This document shows, one piece after another, positions 45,925 to 57,014 of a stretch of DNA of 64,000 nucleotides. The notes below the pieces were generated by a model. The model was given only the letters and a program-made list of their open reading frames with translations, was not told the DNA's origin and searched no databases. Every line of letters begins with the position of its first letter. Within the stretch, counting starts at the first letter, position 1. The stretch is from Lantana camara (taxonomy: Eukaryota; Streptophyta; Magnoliopsida; Lamiales; Verbenaceae): the NCBI GenBank assembly GCA_037501455.1, contig CM074865.1:10453001-10517000 (forward strand), read 5' to 3'. The translations under genes were made by a program, and so were the position numbers.

Positions 45925-48900
45925 TTAAAGCCATACTAAAGCTACTCTAAGTCCCATCTTCTCAAGATGACCTTGGAAAGCTTCTCGACTAAGGGGTTTA
46001 GTAAGTGGATCTGCCACGTTCTCTGCTGATGCGACCCTCTCAATTTGCACATCTCCTCTTTTGATAATATCACGGATTAGGTGATACTTTCTCATAATGT
46101 GCTTGGTCCGTTGGTGAGATCTTGGTTCTCTTGCTTGAGCAACCGCCCCAGTGTTGTCACAAAACACAGTAATGGGGTCTTTCATGCTAGGAACAACATT
46201 CAACTCTTGAATGAAGTTTTTAATCCAGACACCTTCCTTAGCTGTATCATTTGCAGCTAAGTATTCGGCCTCAGTGGTCGAATCTGCAGTGGTTCTTTGC
46301 TTGGAACTCTTCCAACTCACTGCTCCGCCGTTTAGGCAGAAAATGTATCCTGACATTGACTTAAAATCATCTAAGTCAGATGCAAAGCTTGCATCGCAGT
46401 ATCCTTCGACAGTAAGATCTTTCTGACCTCCGTAAACTAAGAATAAATCTTTAGTACTTTTCAAGTACTTAAGAATATTCTTCACGGCAGCCCAGTGACC
46501 ATCTCCAAGGTCAGATTGGAAACGACTTGTTACACTAAGGGCATAAGCCACATCCGGTCGAGTACATAACATTGCATACATTATGCTACCTATTGCTGAT
46601 GCATAAGGTGTATGAGTCATTCTTTCCTTCTCAAGGTTAGTCTTAGGACACATCTTCTTGGAAAGACATGTTCCTACACTCATAGGAAGGTTCTTAACCT
46701 TTGCTGACTCCATATTGAATCTCTTCAATACTTTGTCAATGTACATCGACTGTGATAGTCTTATCAACCTTCTAGATCTATCTCGATAGATTTTAATTCC
46801 AAGGATATAGGACGCATCACCAAGATCTTTCATCTCGAATTGGTTCGATAACCATAACTTAGTCACTTTCATGTCATCCTTCGAATTCCCAATAAGAAGG
46901 ATGTCATCAACATAAAGTACTAAGAATCGTACTGAGGTCTTCAATTCCTTTCTATACACACATGATTCATTCGAAATTTGAATGAAGCCAAACGCTTTGA
47001 CCGATTCATCAAATCGAATGTTCCAATTCCTAGAAGCCTGTTTCAATCCATAGATTGATCTTTGGAGTTTGCAAACCTTTTGCTCACTCCCACTGAATGT
47101 GAAACCTATGGGTTGCTCCATATAAATGTCTTTATCAATGTCACCATTGAGAAAGGCAGTTTTCACATCCATTTGCCATATCTCGTAGTCATAATGCGCA
47201 GCAATGGCAAGCATGATCCGAATAGACTTTTGCATTGCAACTGGCGAAAAGGTTTCATCAAAATCCACGCCGGGTCTTTGAGTGAATCCTTTTGCAACCA
47301 GTCTTGCTTTGTAGGCTGCAATGCTTCCATCAACTCCAAGCTTTCTCTTAAAGATCCATTTGCAACCTATGGGTTTGACCCCATCAGGCAAATCTACCAA
47401 GGTCCAAACTTGGTTGGAGTTCATGGAATCCATTTCGGATTTCATGGCTTCTTTGCACTGGTCAGAGTCAGAATCTGAAAGTGCCTCCTCATATGTTTAA
47501 AGGATCATTATCCTTTTAAGAGATTTCATGGAAGAATCCATACCATCTCTCCGGCTGTCTAGGAGTGCGTTCAGAATGCCTCAGAGGAGGATTTTCGTGT
47601 GTATCGAAATTTGTGATTGGTTGTAGTTGATCAGAATGAGACGTTTCTTCGGTGGGTGGTGTGAGATCACTTCGTACTTCTTCTAATTCTATGATCTTGC
47701 CTTTCTTTTCTTTAAGGAACGGTTCCTCCAGAAAAGTAGCATTTCTGGAAACAAACACCTTTTGCTCAGATTGATCATAGAAGTAGTATCCTATAGATTC
47801 CTTAGGATAACCTACAAAGTAGCATAAGTTAGAACGAGATTCTAACTTATCTCCCACTGTCCTCTTCACTTAAGCAGGACAACCCCAAATTCTTAAGTAA
47901 GAATAACTAGGGATTTTACCATGCCACATTTCATAGGGCGTTTTGGGGACTGACTTAGAGGGAACCAGGTTCAAAATCTTTGCTGCACTTTATAGGGCAT
48001 AACCCCAGAAAGAAGGTGGTAAGTTAGTGAAACTCATCATGCAACGAACCATATCAAGTAGGGTTCGATTCCTTCTCTCAGAAACTCCATTAAGCTGAGG
48101 AGTTCCCGGAGGAGTCCACTGAGAGATAATCCCATTATCTTTGAGATGATTAAGGAATTCTTCACTAAGATACTCGCCTCCTCGATCAGATCGAAGTACT
48201 TTGATCTTGTGACCAGTTTGGTTCTCAACCTCCTTTTGAAATTCTAAGAATTTCTCAAAAGCTTCAAATTTATACTTCATTAAGTATACATAACCATACC
48301 GACTAAAGTCATCAGTAAAGGTTATGAAATACTGATGATTGTTTCTAGTGCTTATACTAAGCGGTCCACAAACATCAGAATGGATCAAATCCAAAACCTT
48401 AGTGGCACGTTCCACAGTCCCTTTAAAAGGAACTTTGGACATCTTTCCTTTGAGACAGGATTCGCAAGAAGTTAACTCTTTGAGATCATTTTCAGAGAAT
48501 GACCCTAAAGTGTTTATCTTGCTAATTCTGTTCTTGGAAATGTGTCCTAATCTAGCGTGCCATAAGGGAGCTGAAACTTTGTCATCTCTCTTACGTTTAG
48601 TTTCTCGTTGTATGTTCATAACATTGATATTTTGAGTTAGATAAAGTCCATTACTCAGAGTACCGATGTGAACGGAAGAGTTGTTCCGTTTGATAAAATA
48701 TTTACCATTCTTAATATAAGTTTCATAACCTTCACAATCTAAAATTGGAACTGAAATTATATTACGAATAATGCTCGGTACATAAAGGACTTTATTTAGG
48801 ACTAACTCAAAACTACCTAAATCTAATCTAATTGTGCCTAAAGCTCGAGCTTCAACATTTGAGCCATCGCCGATCTTCAAGACACATTCTCCTTCTTTGA

Positions 48901-49810
48901 GTTGTTGGACTTCACTTAGCATCTGTACATCATTACAGATATGAGTTCCACAACCGGTATCAAGTACCCAAGAACTAGAATTAATAGAAAGATTTACTTC
49001 AACGAGAAAGATACCTTTCTTTAGAGTAGCCTTGTACTCTGGGCAGTTTCTCCTCCAATGTCCCGCTTTGCCACAATGGAAGCAAACATCCTCTTTCTGA
49101 TCACGTTTCTTCTTTTGGGCCTTCCCCTTCGAAATGCCACCAGTGGGCCTAAGGGGTTTCTTCTTCTTCTTTTGGGCTTTCTTGCCCTTACCTTTAGAAG
49201 GCCCAGAAGAGGAAGATTGAGCAGTCACCATCAAAACCTTATTGTCCTTCTTGATCGTGCTTTCAGCAGTCACAAGCTGACTAATCAACTCAGCTACAGT
49301 AGCACCAGCATGATTCATATTGAAGTTAAGGACAAATGGGTTGAATGATGGTGGGAGCGAAGCTAGCAACAAATCCACTGAAAGCTCATCTTTCAGTGGC
49401 ATGTCCAAGGAAGTAAGTTTCTCAATAAGGGCAAGAAACTTGAGTCCATATTCATGGACACTTGAACCTTCCCTCATTCTCAAGTGGAATAATTCCTTTG
49501 AAGTGTTATACCTTGTAACACGTTCATGAGGGCGGTAAAGTTGCTCTAAGTGGTCGTAAATCTCCCAAGCGAATTCCATGGCCTCATGTAGGCAACGGGC
49601 TTGGAGATTATCATCCTTCCACTTCTGAATCGCGTACCGCTCGGCCCGAGTGGGAGCCTCCCCTTCGGGACTAGGCTCCCCTTCGAAGAGAACATAAGTT
49701 CTCTTCTCAGAATCTAAAATGATTTTTTGATTCCTCAGCCAATCAGAATAGTTGGGACCAGTCAACTTGTTTAACTCGAGGATCGATACAAGAGGGTTTT
49801 TGGTTGCCAT
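45925..49810 (-). pseudogene. Copia gag-pol polyprotein with three stops and one frameshift
   Basis: About 1295 codons. The first 606 read open: gag (LTGPNYSDWL near the start), a CCHC knuckle CFHCGKAGHWRRNC (about residues 244-257), protease WVLDTGCGTHI (about 285), a GAG-pre-integrase segment (LWHARLGHIS) and the integrase core (HSDVCGPL, DDFSRYGYV, RSDRGGEY, SERRNR). TAA at 47987-47989 follows WGYAL. Further in-frame stops are at about 47870-47872 and 47513-47515. An extra base near 47499 shifts the frame into RT (CKWIFKRKLG, FLNGDI, LYVDDILL) and RNase H (VEGYCDASFASD, TTEAEYLAA). The length is normal for Copia, so only point damage is present. Confidence 0.95.
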
Positions 49811-50016
49811 TTCAAAACACGTAGAGAATCACAGAATCTACGACCTAAATGGTAAAATAGAGAACTAGTGAGCATGCTGAATTATAACGATATACAAAAG
49901 ATAAGGTCTTTAATCTAATGTAGCTCCCACTTTTTTTCAAAGATCTAGAATTCCCAAAGATCTAAGAGGAACACGTTTCCCAATGGGTACTAAGATCCTA
50001 GGCATTTTACCTCGAA

Positions 50017-50338
50017 CCCACGACTCGCGGACATTCTAAGTAAGAACCCTAGGTAGGTACAACTTACCAATTCTAACACCTTTAGAACTCTTAGTAATTG
50101 TTTTTTGCATCACCTATCTTTCAATACGGACCCACGACTCGTGCGACATCCATATTTACTTAGGCGTTAAGCTAGACCCATCAATCATAAGATCATAACC
50201 AAAACTTAGTTCAAACGACCCACGACTCGCGGACATCGCCCTTGCTAAAATTGATCATGAAATATTGATCATTTAAAGTGATCAATTAGGTAACTAAGAA
50301 CTAATAAGTTCCACTAGCTATCCCACGACTCGCGGACA
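50017..50338. repeat. Four 18-bp repeats, CCCACGACTCGCGGACAT
   Basis: Copies at 50017-50034, 50131-50148 (GTGC variant), 50219-50236 and 50322-50338, spaced about 114, 88 and 103 bp, each between unrelated sequences. Confidence 0.92.
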
Positions 50339-51474
50339 ATAATTAGCTTCACTTACTAAACTTAAAACCTATTGATGGAATGCTAGGAATTTAATTCAAA
50401 ATTTGCATCTTGAATTAAACACCTATTTGTTCGAAATTAGCTTAATATTTAATGGGAATTTTCGAATCAACCGGAGAGTTGTCCGGTTCGACCTCACCAA
50501 CATATATGTTATCCAATTTTATTAGTCTTGATTAATGCAAGTACACTTAAATGCATTTCAAACAAGCACATAAACAGATAACATGTCCTAGCATGATACT
50601 AACATGTAATGATCATGGGTTCTACCTATCTTATGCGTGATATGTGGGAGCCACTCCACAATCACAAGTTCTAACATACATGCCACATAAACAGTTCAAA
50701 TCACATAGGGGAAAACGGTAACAAAATACGAGCCCTTTCTCTATTACATTTTACAATTGAGATTCCCCTCCTTAACATTTTGAGGGGTCTTCACTTATGG
50801 CCTCCTTGTTACTTGAATGTGGTCCATCTTACTCCATGGGTGCATTGTCTCCAAAATGAAAATAAAACCTCACCACCTATCTCTACTCTCAAATTACAAT
50901 AAAAAGAAAAAGACATAAAGTAATAAGGCTCAATCTTCATATTGGCCTTAGACAATTACACGGGGCATACCTCGGCCTCAAAACAGTAATATGGAAAGCC
51001 ACATAATAAATCACATAACAGTACGCACATAAGTGAGGCTCCAACCTCAATTGAAAAACGCAACTATAGGGCTTCAACCACAATTTAAACCATCCATGTG
51101 CATAAATTAAAACCATACATAAGTCCAAACCCATGATCACCTAACATGCTTTTGCGAGAATTTAAATTTAGCCAATAAATTAAAATTCTCGTTTGAAGTC
51201 CTAATGACTTAAAACACGACTTGATGCAAGTCTTATTTATAAAAGTTTTCAATAAATCCCAAATTAGCAAAACAAATAAAATTCCAATTAATTTCTGAAA
51301 ATTAATAATTTTATCAAAGATGTATTTTTCCAAAATATAAACCGTTTCAATTTCTCAAAAAACCCAATTTTAAGTTTTATATTCAAAAATTAAAAATAAA
51401 TATTCAAAATAAAATTTTTAAAATTAAAATAAAAATTGGGACCGGATTGCACGAAATACGAAAACGGATTACGA

Positions 51475-51705
51475 AGGAAAAACGGGGCCCGTACGCGAAG
51501 AGGGCCGCACGTCGCAGGCGTGCACGCACAGCGCGTTCCTGCGCGTGGCCCATCTCAGCCATGTGCGGGCGACGGGCGGCCAGTCTCGGCCGCCTAGGGC
51601 GAGGCGCGCCCGGAAGGCTCCCGCACGGCGTGCGGGAGGTGCTGGGCGGGCGGTGGCGCGCAACTCCTTCGCGCGCGGGGTGTCGCCTGTTCGTCGTAAT
51701 CCGAG
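51475..51705. other. GC-rich island in the Copia leader with strong hairpin
   Basis: Roughly 70% G+C by eye within an otherwise AT-rich element. Includes the perfect hairpin CTCCCGCAC-GGC-GTGCGGGAG at 51618-51638 and several GCGCGC-type motifs. Lies about 250-480 nt after the primer site in element orientation. Confidence 0.8.
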
Positions 51706-51958
51706 TTTTTCGTTTCGTGTTTTCGTTCAAAAGCAAAACCAATCCAAGAAATTCAAAAACAGTTTATACAGTTTCAAATCTAAAATAGTTTTTCAAAAAT
51801 TAAATTTTGTAAAAACAATTTTCAGAAACTTTCAGGAAAAAATACAGTTTCGTAATTCAGGCTTTCTAAAATAATTACAAATACTCAATCGCATCAAGCC
51901 TAAGAATTTCTACCAAATTCAGAATAATTGAGACGAATCAGAAACACGATTAACGAGG

Positions 51959-51972
51959 TGGCTCTGATACCA
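51959..51972 (-). other. Copia primer binding site (initiator Met tRNA)
   Basis: TGGCTCTGATACCA; minus strand TGGTATCAGAGCCA matches the 3' end of plant initiator methionine tRNA, two bases from the LTR. Confidence 0.95.
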
Positions 51973-51974
51973 CT

Positions 51975-53905
51975 TGTTGGAAAACACGAATCAGAAAGCA
52001 GCGAAAATTTAAAAATTTTCCAACAAAAGGATCTTGGACTCGCAATCGTGTATCCAAATTCGAAGGGTTACGAAACTTACTTTTCTTTTATTTTTTCTTG
52101 AAGCGTTTCAAGCCACCCAAGAACGCTCTTCTCGCGGCTTGATCCCCTCTCCTTGGTAAAGCTCGAATCTTCAAACTTCTAACTTGAAGCTCTCTAGAGA
52201 TCGTCCACCAAATTGACTACAATCTAACTAGTAAGGATGCTAGTTCTCTAGTTAGTGTTTAGGCTTAACCTAGGGTTTATTTAATCTTGGAGAAAGGATG
52301 GTGTTCAACACATGAACCAAAAGAATTGCCAACTCCCTAAAGGGTAGCTCGAGCTCCCCTATATATAATAGAAGGAGGACCGAAAATCCTAGTCCTTATG
52401 GACTAAGGATTTGGTCCCTCTCTTCTATTACTTGATCATCAAGTAATTTTGACTTTGACTTTGAATTCTAATTCAAATCAACTTTCAAGAGAGCTAAAAT
52501 ATCCAAACTATTTTTGGATAATTTTATACTTTATTTATTTAAAATAAATAACTTATTTTATCTAATTAATTAATTCATAATTAATTAACAAGATTATTTT
52601 CTCCAAAATTAGACTTTCTTTTTAATTCAAAATTAAACCAAAGTCTATTAAATAATTAACACATTTAATTATTTAATATATACATATACAATATATATAT
52701 TTACACGTGTGGGACACGTGTCACAATGACACGTGTTACTCACGTGACCCACACGTGTGGAACCCTCTTGGCCCGATTAACTCGTTTAATCATTTTAAAG
52801 CCTCAACTCATGTAACCAAGTTGTTGTGTGTGACCCTCTAGGTTCTCAATTCAATTAGCAGTGACCCTAATTAATTAATTCACTAATTAATTAATCAGTC
52901 CACAGATTAAACGACCATAGTCTAGCAACAGGTGTTTAACCCCTAGCTGAATTGGAATGTTCGGATTCGACAGAACCTTTAAATCATTGATTCATGTGAG
53001 ATACAATCCTCCTACTTACTATCTCTCAACCAAGATCTAGGGTAAGGGAATAATCAGAACCCTAATAATCCGGTCTTAAAGCTAAGTGCATTTCGTATCC
53101 ATCTGATCCCAATCCAAGAAACCCTTTTCTTAATGTCTTGATCTACTGCCTTGGCCAAGGACTCCATATGGCATATGAATGACTTACACAATAAGAGATC
53201 ACCTTGCATATGCAAGTGTAGGTCCTTTCTTGATTCTCATTCACTTTCATGAATCACTTGTGCAGCCCCAGCATAAGCCTTGAATCAGTTGTCAAAGGCG
53301 ACACCCTTTAAAGCTTATACCTAAGACTACAGAGTTAACTCATAAAGTGACAAGGAACCTCAAGTCTAAGGATCAATTAATCACATCAATGACTCGTGAG
53401 ATATTTCCTAATCTGGAAGTTTCCATTTCCTGAAATAGAAACTTCCTTTCCCATTTAGGAATCTTCTCACACGGGGCACCTCAGTGAACTTATTTATTAA
53501 CGTAAGCACCCTCATGTATCACGCACGTATCAACTATACACTTTGCACATCCATGAAACAAGGTGGTCCTTCTTAAGGGCGTGATCCCACAAGCAAGCCT
53601 TAGAGGAGTCAGGTTGACACTCCCACTGTCGGTAGGACTCATCGGCTTGGAGTATTTTACTAATCATGACTTATGTGATATAGGGCTCGTTTCATGAACC
53701 ATTTCACCTAAATGGTAGAGTCCTAAAGTCATCAGGATTAGGGGAGTTCTCATACATGCACAACTAAAGTAAACGCATACCAAACAAGAGCATATAAAGA
53801 AGTGTTGCCTTAATTCGTTATATCATTCAAAGATTGTCTGTGATTATAATAAGAAAAAGCACAAAGCGGATATACAATCGGCTTTCTAGGGCACTATTCC
53901 TAACA
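51975..53905 (-). repeat. 5' LTR of the Copia element
   Basis: Partner of 43978-45908; both start TGTTGGAAAACACG and end CCTAACA. Confidence 0.97.
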
Positions 53906-53910
53906 CATAT

Positions 53911-54054
53911 GTTGTACTCAACTGCTACAATCACGTAAGTAACTATCCATATGTTGTACATAAATGACAGAATCAGGTACTTAAACGCCATTATCACAAA
54001 TACAAATTACTTCAAAGCCAACAAACTTCTACAAATTGCATAACATGGAAAATT
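53911..54054. repeat. Outer end of the right arm of the MULE inverted repeat
   Basis: The inverse matches 42379-42500 (for example ATGTTATGCAATTTGT and GATAATGGCGTTTAAGTACC), showing that the Copia element split this arm. Confidence 0.88.
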
Positions 54055-54099
54055 AATTCAAATCCAACAAACAGGATACAAATAGCAGAATATGGAAAA

Positions 54100-56406
54100 T
54101 TATGATTCAAGGGGCTGTTTGCATCCACGTCGATTGTGACCCTTTCGCTTGTATCGTGAACATGTCATCTCTTTTTGTTTGACAACTTGAGATGGTATTC
54201 TTTTTTGTCTTCTACGTCCGGGTTGAACTCTCACATCGGGTGGATAAAAAAATTGATCCTGTTCATTTTCCACCAAAATTGGCTCTTCAGCGGTTGGTAT
54301 GGGGTAGATAGGCAAGCTGTACGCTTCTCTAAACGTCACAACAGAATACGCTTTGTCGCAGAAGTCATACAACGACAAGCCTTTGTCCTCAATACAAGCA
54401 CATGCATGCGTACAAACAATTTTAAATATCTGTCACTGCTTACAAGTACATGTTCTTATTTCCAAATTCACGGCATAAGTTGCCTTACCCTCGGCAACTT
54501 CAAACAGAAACGGGCTTGCTCGATTTAAGGTCATTTTGCGACCCTTAACATAATTCTGCCTCAGCATCTCTTCTGGTTGAGGACATAGAAATTCAACATT
54601 GTATTTTTCTCCAAGATCGCACCTCTCCTTCATCATGGTCATTATTTGTATACGTATCTGATCAACCATACCTAACATAGGTAGAACCCTTGCATTATTC
54701 ACCCAGGAGTTCCAAGACTCGGCAACATTGTTATTAATGACACCGAAACGTTCACCGGAGAAGAGACAATTTGCCCAATTCTGTGGCTCTGACTGCAAAA
54801 TGAAGTCTTGTGCGCGAGGCATTGCTTTCACAATCTCATCTACAAATTTCTGATATTCATTGAACGAAGTAGTGTACGCGGCTTTTTGAAATATCAATTC
54901 CCAATGTTTTTTTGTTCTTGTAAGGATAGAATCTGAGAATCTACACCGAAAAAAAAAAAAAACCAATTATACATATGACAGAATCAGTAACTCAAATGAT
55001 GTTTCTTACCTGAGTCCGGAAATTGTCAACCAAATGTCGTAGGCAATACGCATGGTTGCTGCTGGGAAACACCGTCGGGACAGCCTTCCGTAGACCTGAA
55101 TGTCTGTCAGAGAAAAATGTATATGACCTAAAATTGATTAGGCCTCGTGTCTGACTCGCTAATGCTTCATGCAGTTTCCTACAAAACCATTCCCAATTTG
55201 CATCATTTTCAGCACTTACAACCGCATATGCGATGGTGAACAAACCATGTTGCCATCCTTCGATACGACAGACAAAAGACAGCCTTTAAAATTATTCTTA
55301 ATGTGAGTCCCATCCAGAAAAATCAACTTCCTGCAACCTCTGAGAAATCCAAGCAAACATGCATGAAAGCAAAGAAACAGCCTCGTAAATTTTTTAGTAT
55401 TTGTATCCACCTCATAATCCGCAAAACTCCCAGGATTTGTTTTTCTAACGACATCACAATACCATCTCACACGATCATATGATGCACCATCATACCCATA
55501 GATATCATACATAGCTATTTCTTTACCCTTCCACACCCGTTTGTAAGGAAGTTCAACAGCATATTCCCTCTGTATGTCGTCTTTCATTTCTTTATGAGAG
55601 TACTTGGGACAACTTCTGACCTTCTCTCTAACTATGTTTGCAATCCTAGGATGTCCCTTAGACCGCAGACTACCCTCTCGACACGTGTGCTGCAAACAAC
55701 ATTTTCTTATTGCAAATTGTAAGTCTTTTTTACTATATGATGCATAGATACGCCATTTACAATTACTATCAAGACACACGCTATGATCTTCAAACTATCT
55801 TTTTTAATGTACTTGAAGGAACGATGTATAGACACGGAATAATTTTTCAGTTTCGTCTGAAACTCAGCCGCATCTCTGAACCCTTGGCCTACCTCGTTTA
55901 TGCACATACTCCAGGAATTTCAGGAATTTGACTGCATAGCATCAGATTGGGGTGTGAGTGCCATTCCCGCATTCTCTGCTCCGTACCTAACAAGGCTGCC
56001 AAAGAAAACATTGAAACAAAATACAATTGCGTCAAAATATGAATGACACAAATTCAGTATTGAAGTACCTGAAGCTAGTCGATCCAATATGCTCGGTTTC
56101 ATCATCCCTCTCAGTGGCCATAATGTCAACATATGTCAAATTGAACGTTTTATGCAGTTCAATCATGTTACAAACATCTTCATCATTCAGTAACCTAACT
56201 TCATGATCCTTGGCATGAGGTGCAGTGTATGTCAATCTTAATTCCGACATATTTATCTCAGGCCAATAATCACCAACAATTGAGTGTAGACTCATCAAAT
56301 TGAAATCACCCCTAATTGAGAAAACATGCATTTTGTGATTGTACCGAACACCACCAAGGAGACGCACAGGTGTGCTACACTCACTAACTTCGTACGGGCT
56401 ACCCAT
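54100..56406 (-). pseudogene. MULE transposase gene; exons 56406-56069, 55995-55010, 54940-54100
   Basis: Exon 1 encodes an N-terminal domain starting MGSPYEVSE. Exon 2 has the zinc-binding-type MuDR DNA-binding region (INEVGQGFRDAAEF, then CLDSNCKWRIYA) and the MULE transposase catalytic domain with LIFLDGTHIKNNFKG (first Asp) and FFSDRHSGLRKA (second Asp). Exon 3 continues through NNNVAESWNSWV to a SWIM-type CTCKQ...CTHACACIE motif and a C-terminal knuckle (CSRYKRKGHNRRGC, where Tyr replaces the second Cys). Introns have GT-AG ends. Defects: TGA at about 55920-55922, frameshifts near 55780 and 55235, and TGA inside the SWIM motif near 54430. The enzyme would cut and paste the MULE; this copy cannot be made. 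Confidence 0.88.
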
Positions 56407-56869
56407 GACTAAAACCGAAACAAAGGCAAAAGGTAATTCAACAAATTTAGCTCAAAAATGGTCAAAGGAACGAAATAGCCTGAGCTTAGCGGCGACGGGA
56501 GTCAAGAATCAGTCCTCCAGATCGTTGAAGAAAGTCGTCTGGGCAGAATCCAGGGAGCTCTGTCGTTTCCGTCGGCGAGAGAGCAGGGAACCCTTCAAAT
56601 TTGAGTCGGGAACGATTCCAGAGAGCTCAGTCGTTCCCAAATTTGACTCGTCATAGGCGAAAAGACTGGGAAGATCTTCAAATTTGCAGCGGCAAGCTAA
56701 TGGGGGCCGTTCGTGCTCTTCTTCATCTTCTTCAGACAACCCTTTTTGGTGTTTCAGACATCCCTTTTCTTCTTGGGTTGTTGGTCATAGTTTATAAATA
56801 ATAAATGTATATTATTATAACAGTTCATAAATCGTTGAAATGGTTGAAAATAAAATGGTTCAAATATTA
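56407..56869. other. MULE leader region upstream of the transposase gene
   Basis: A 76-codon minus-strand frame (56509-56739) starts MSEEDEEEHERPP but has no recognised domain and is not supported as a gene. Confidence 0.4.
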
Positions 56870-57014
56870 AATGGAGGGTAAAGCAGTAATTTTAGGTCAC
56901 TAGGGAGCAAAGAGAACTTATATTTATCGGTTGGGGAGTTAGTAGGCACAATTTCAAGAATGGGGAATAAACAAAGATTTTCACAACCCTTAGGTACTTT
57001 TAGAAGATGGCCCC
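56870..57014 (-). repeat. Right terminal inverted repeat of the MULE
   Basis: The inverse aligns with 38836-38980; ends in GATGGCCCC before the ATTAGATAA duplication. Confidence 0.7.

Larger units (their letters stand above)
49811..51958 (-). other. Copia leader between gag and the 5' LTR (2.1 kb)
   Basis: Non-coding. Contains four 18-bp repeats (50017-50338), an AT-rich middle and a GC-rich island (51475-51705). Open frames in the island occur on both strands and reflect its composition. Confidence 0.75.
43978..53905 (-). mobile_element. Complete Copia LTR retrotransposon, recent insertion
   Basis: 9928 bp with two 1931-bp LTRs (43978-45908, 51975-53905) differing at roughly 1% of positions by eye, CATAT duplications, an initiator-Met-tRNA primer site and a polypurine tract. 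The domain order gag, protease, integrase, RT, RNase H is that of Ty1/Copia. The long leader (49811-51958) carries four 18-bp repeats and a GC-rich island. The polyprotein has three stops and a frameshift, so this copy probably moved with enzymes from a relative. Confidence 0.97.
38836..57014. mobile_element. Mutator-like element carrying a Ulp1-type protease gene, split by a Copia insertion
   Basis: Exact 9-bp duplications ATTAGATAA lie at 38827-38835 and 57015-57023. Termini CGGG... and (inverse) GGGG... are alignable for about 140 bp as diverged inverted repeats (shared CTACTAACTCC and TTACCCT). Without the Copia element it is about 8.2 kb. It holds a Ulp1 protease gene (+, 39572-42287) converging on a MULE transposase gene (-, 56406-54100), with a long inverted repeat between them. 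The layout recalls Ulp1-bearing MULEs such as Kaonashi of Arabidopsis. Both genes carry disabling changes. Confidence 0.92.

Noticed and set aside
51447..51788. Overlapping ORFs of 110-113 codons on both strands in the Copia leader
   Set aside because: Stop codons are scarce because of high G+C; the predicted peptides are low-complexity Arg/Ala-rich and match no family pattern.
56509..56739. Minus-strand 76-codon ORF as an extra N-terminal exon of the MULE transposase
   Set aside because: No convincing splice link to the ATG at 56406 and no domain; left as leader sequence.
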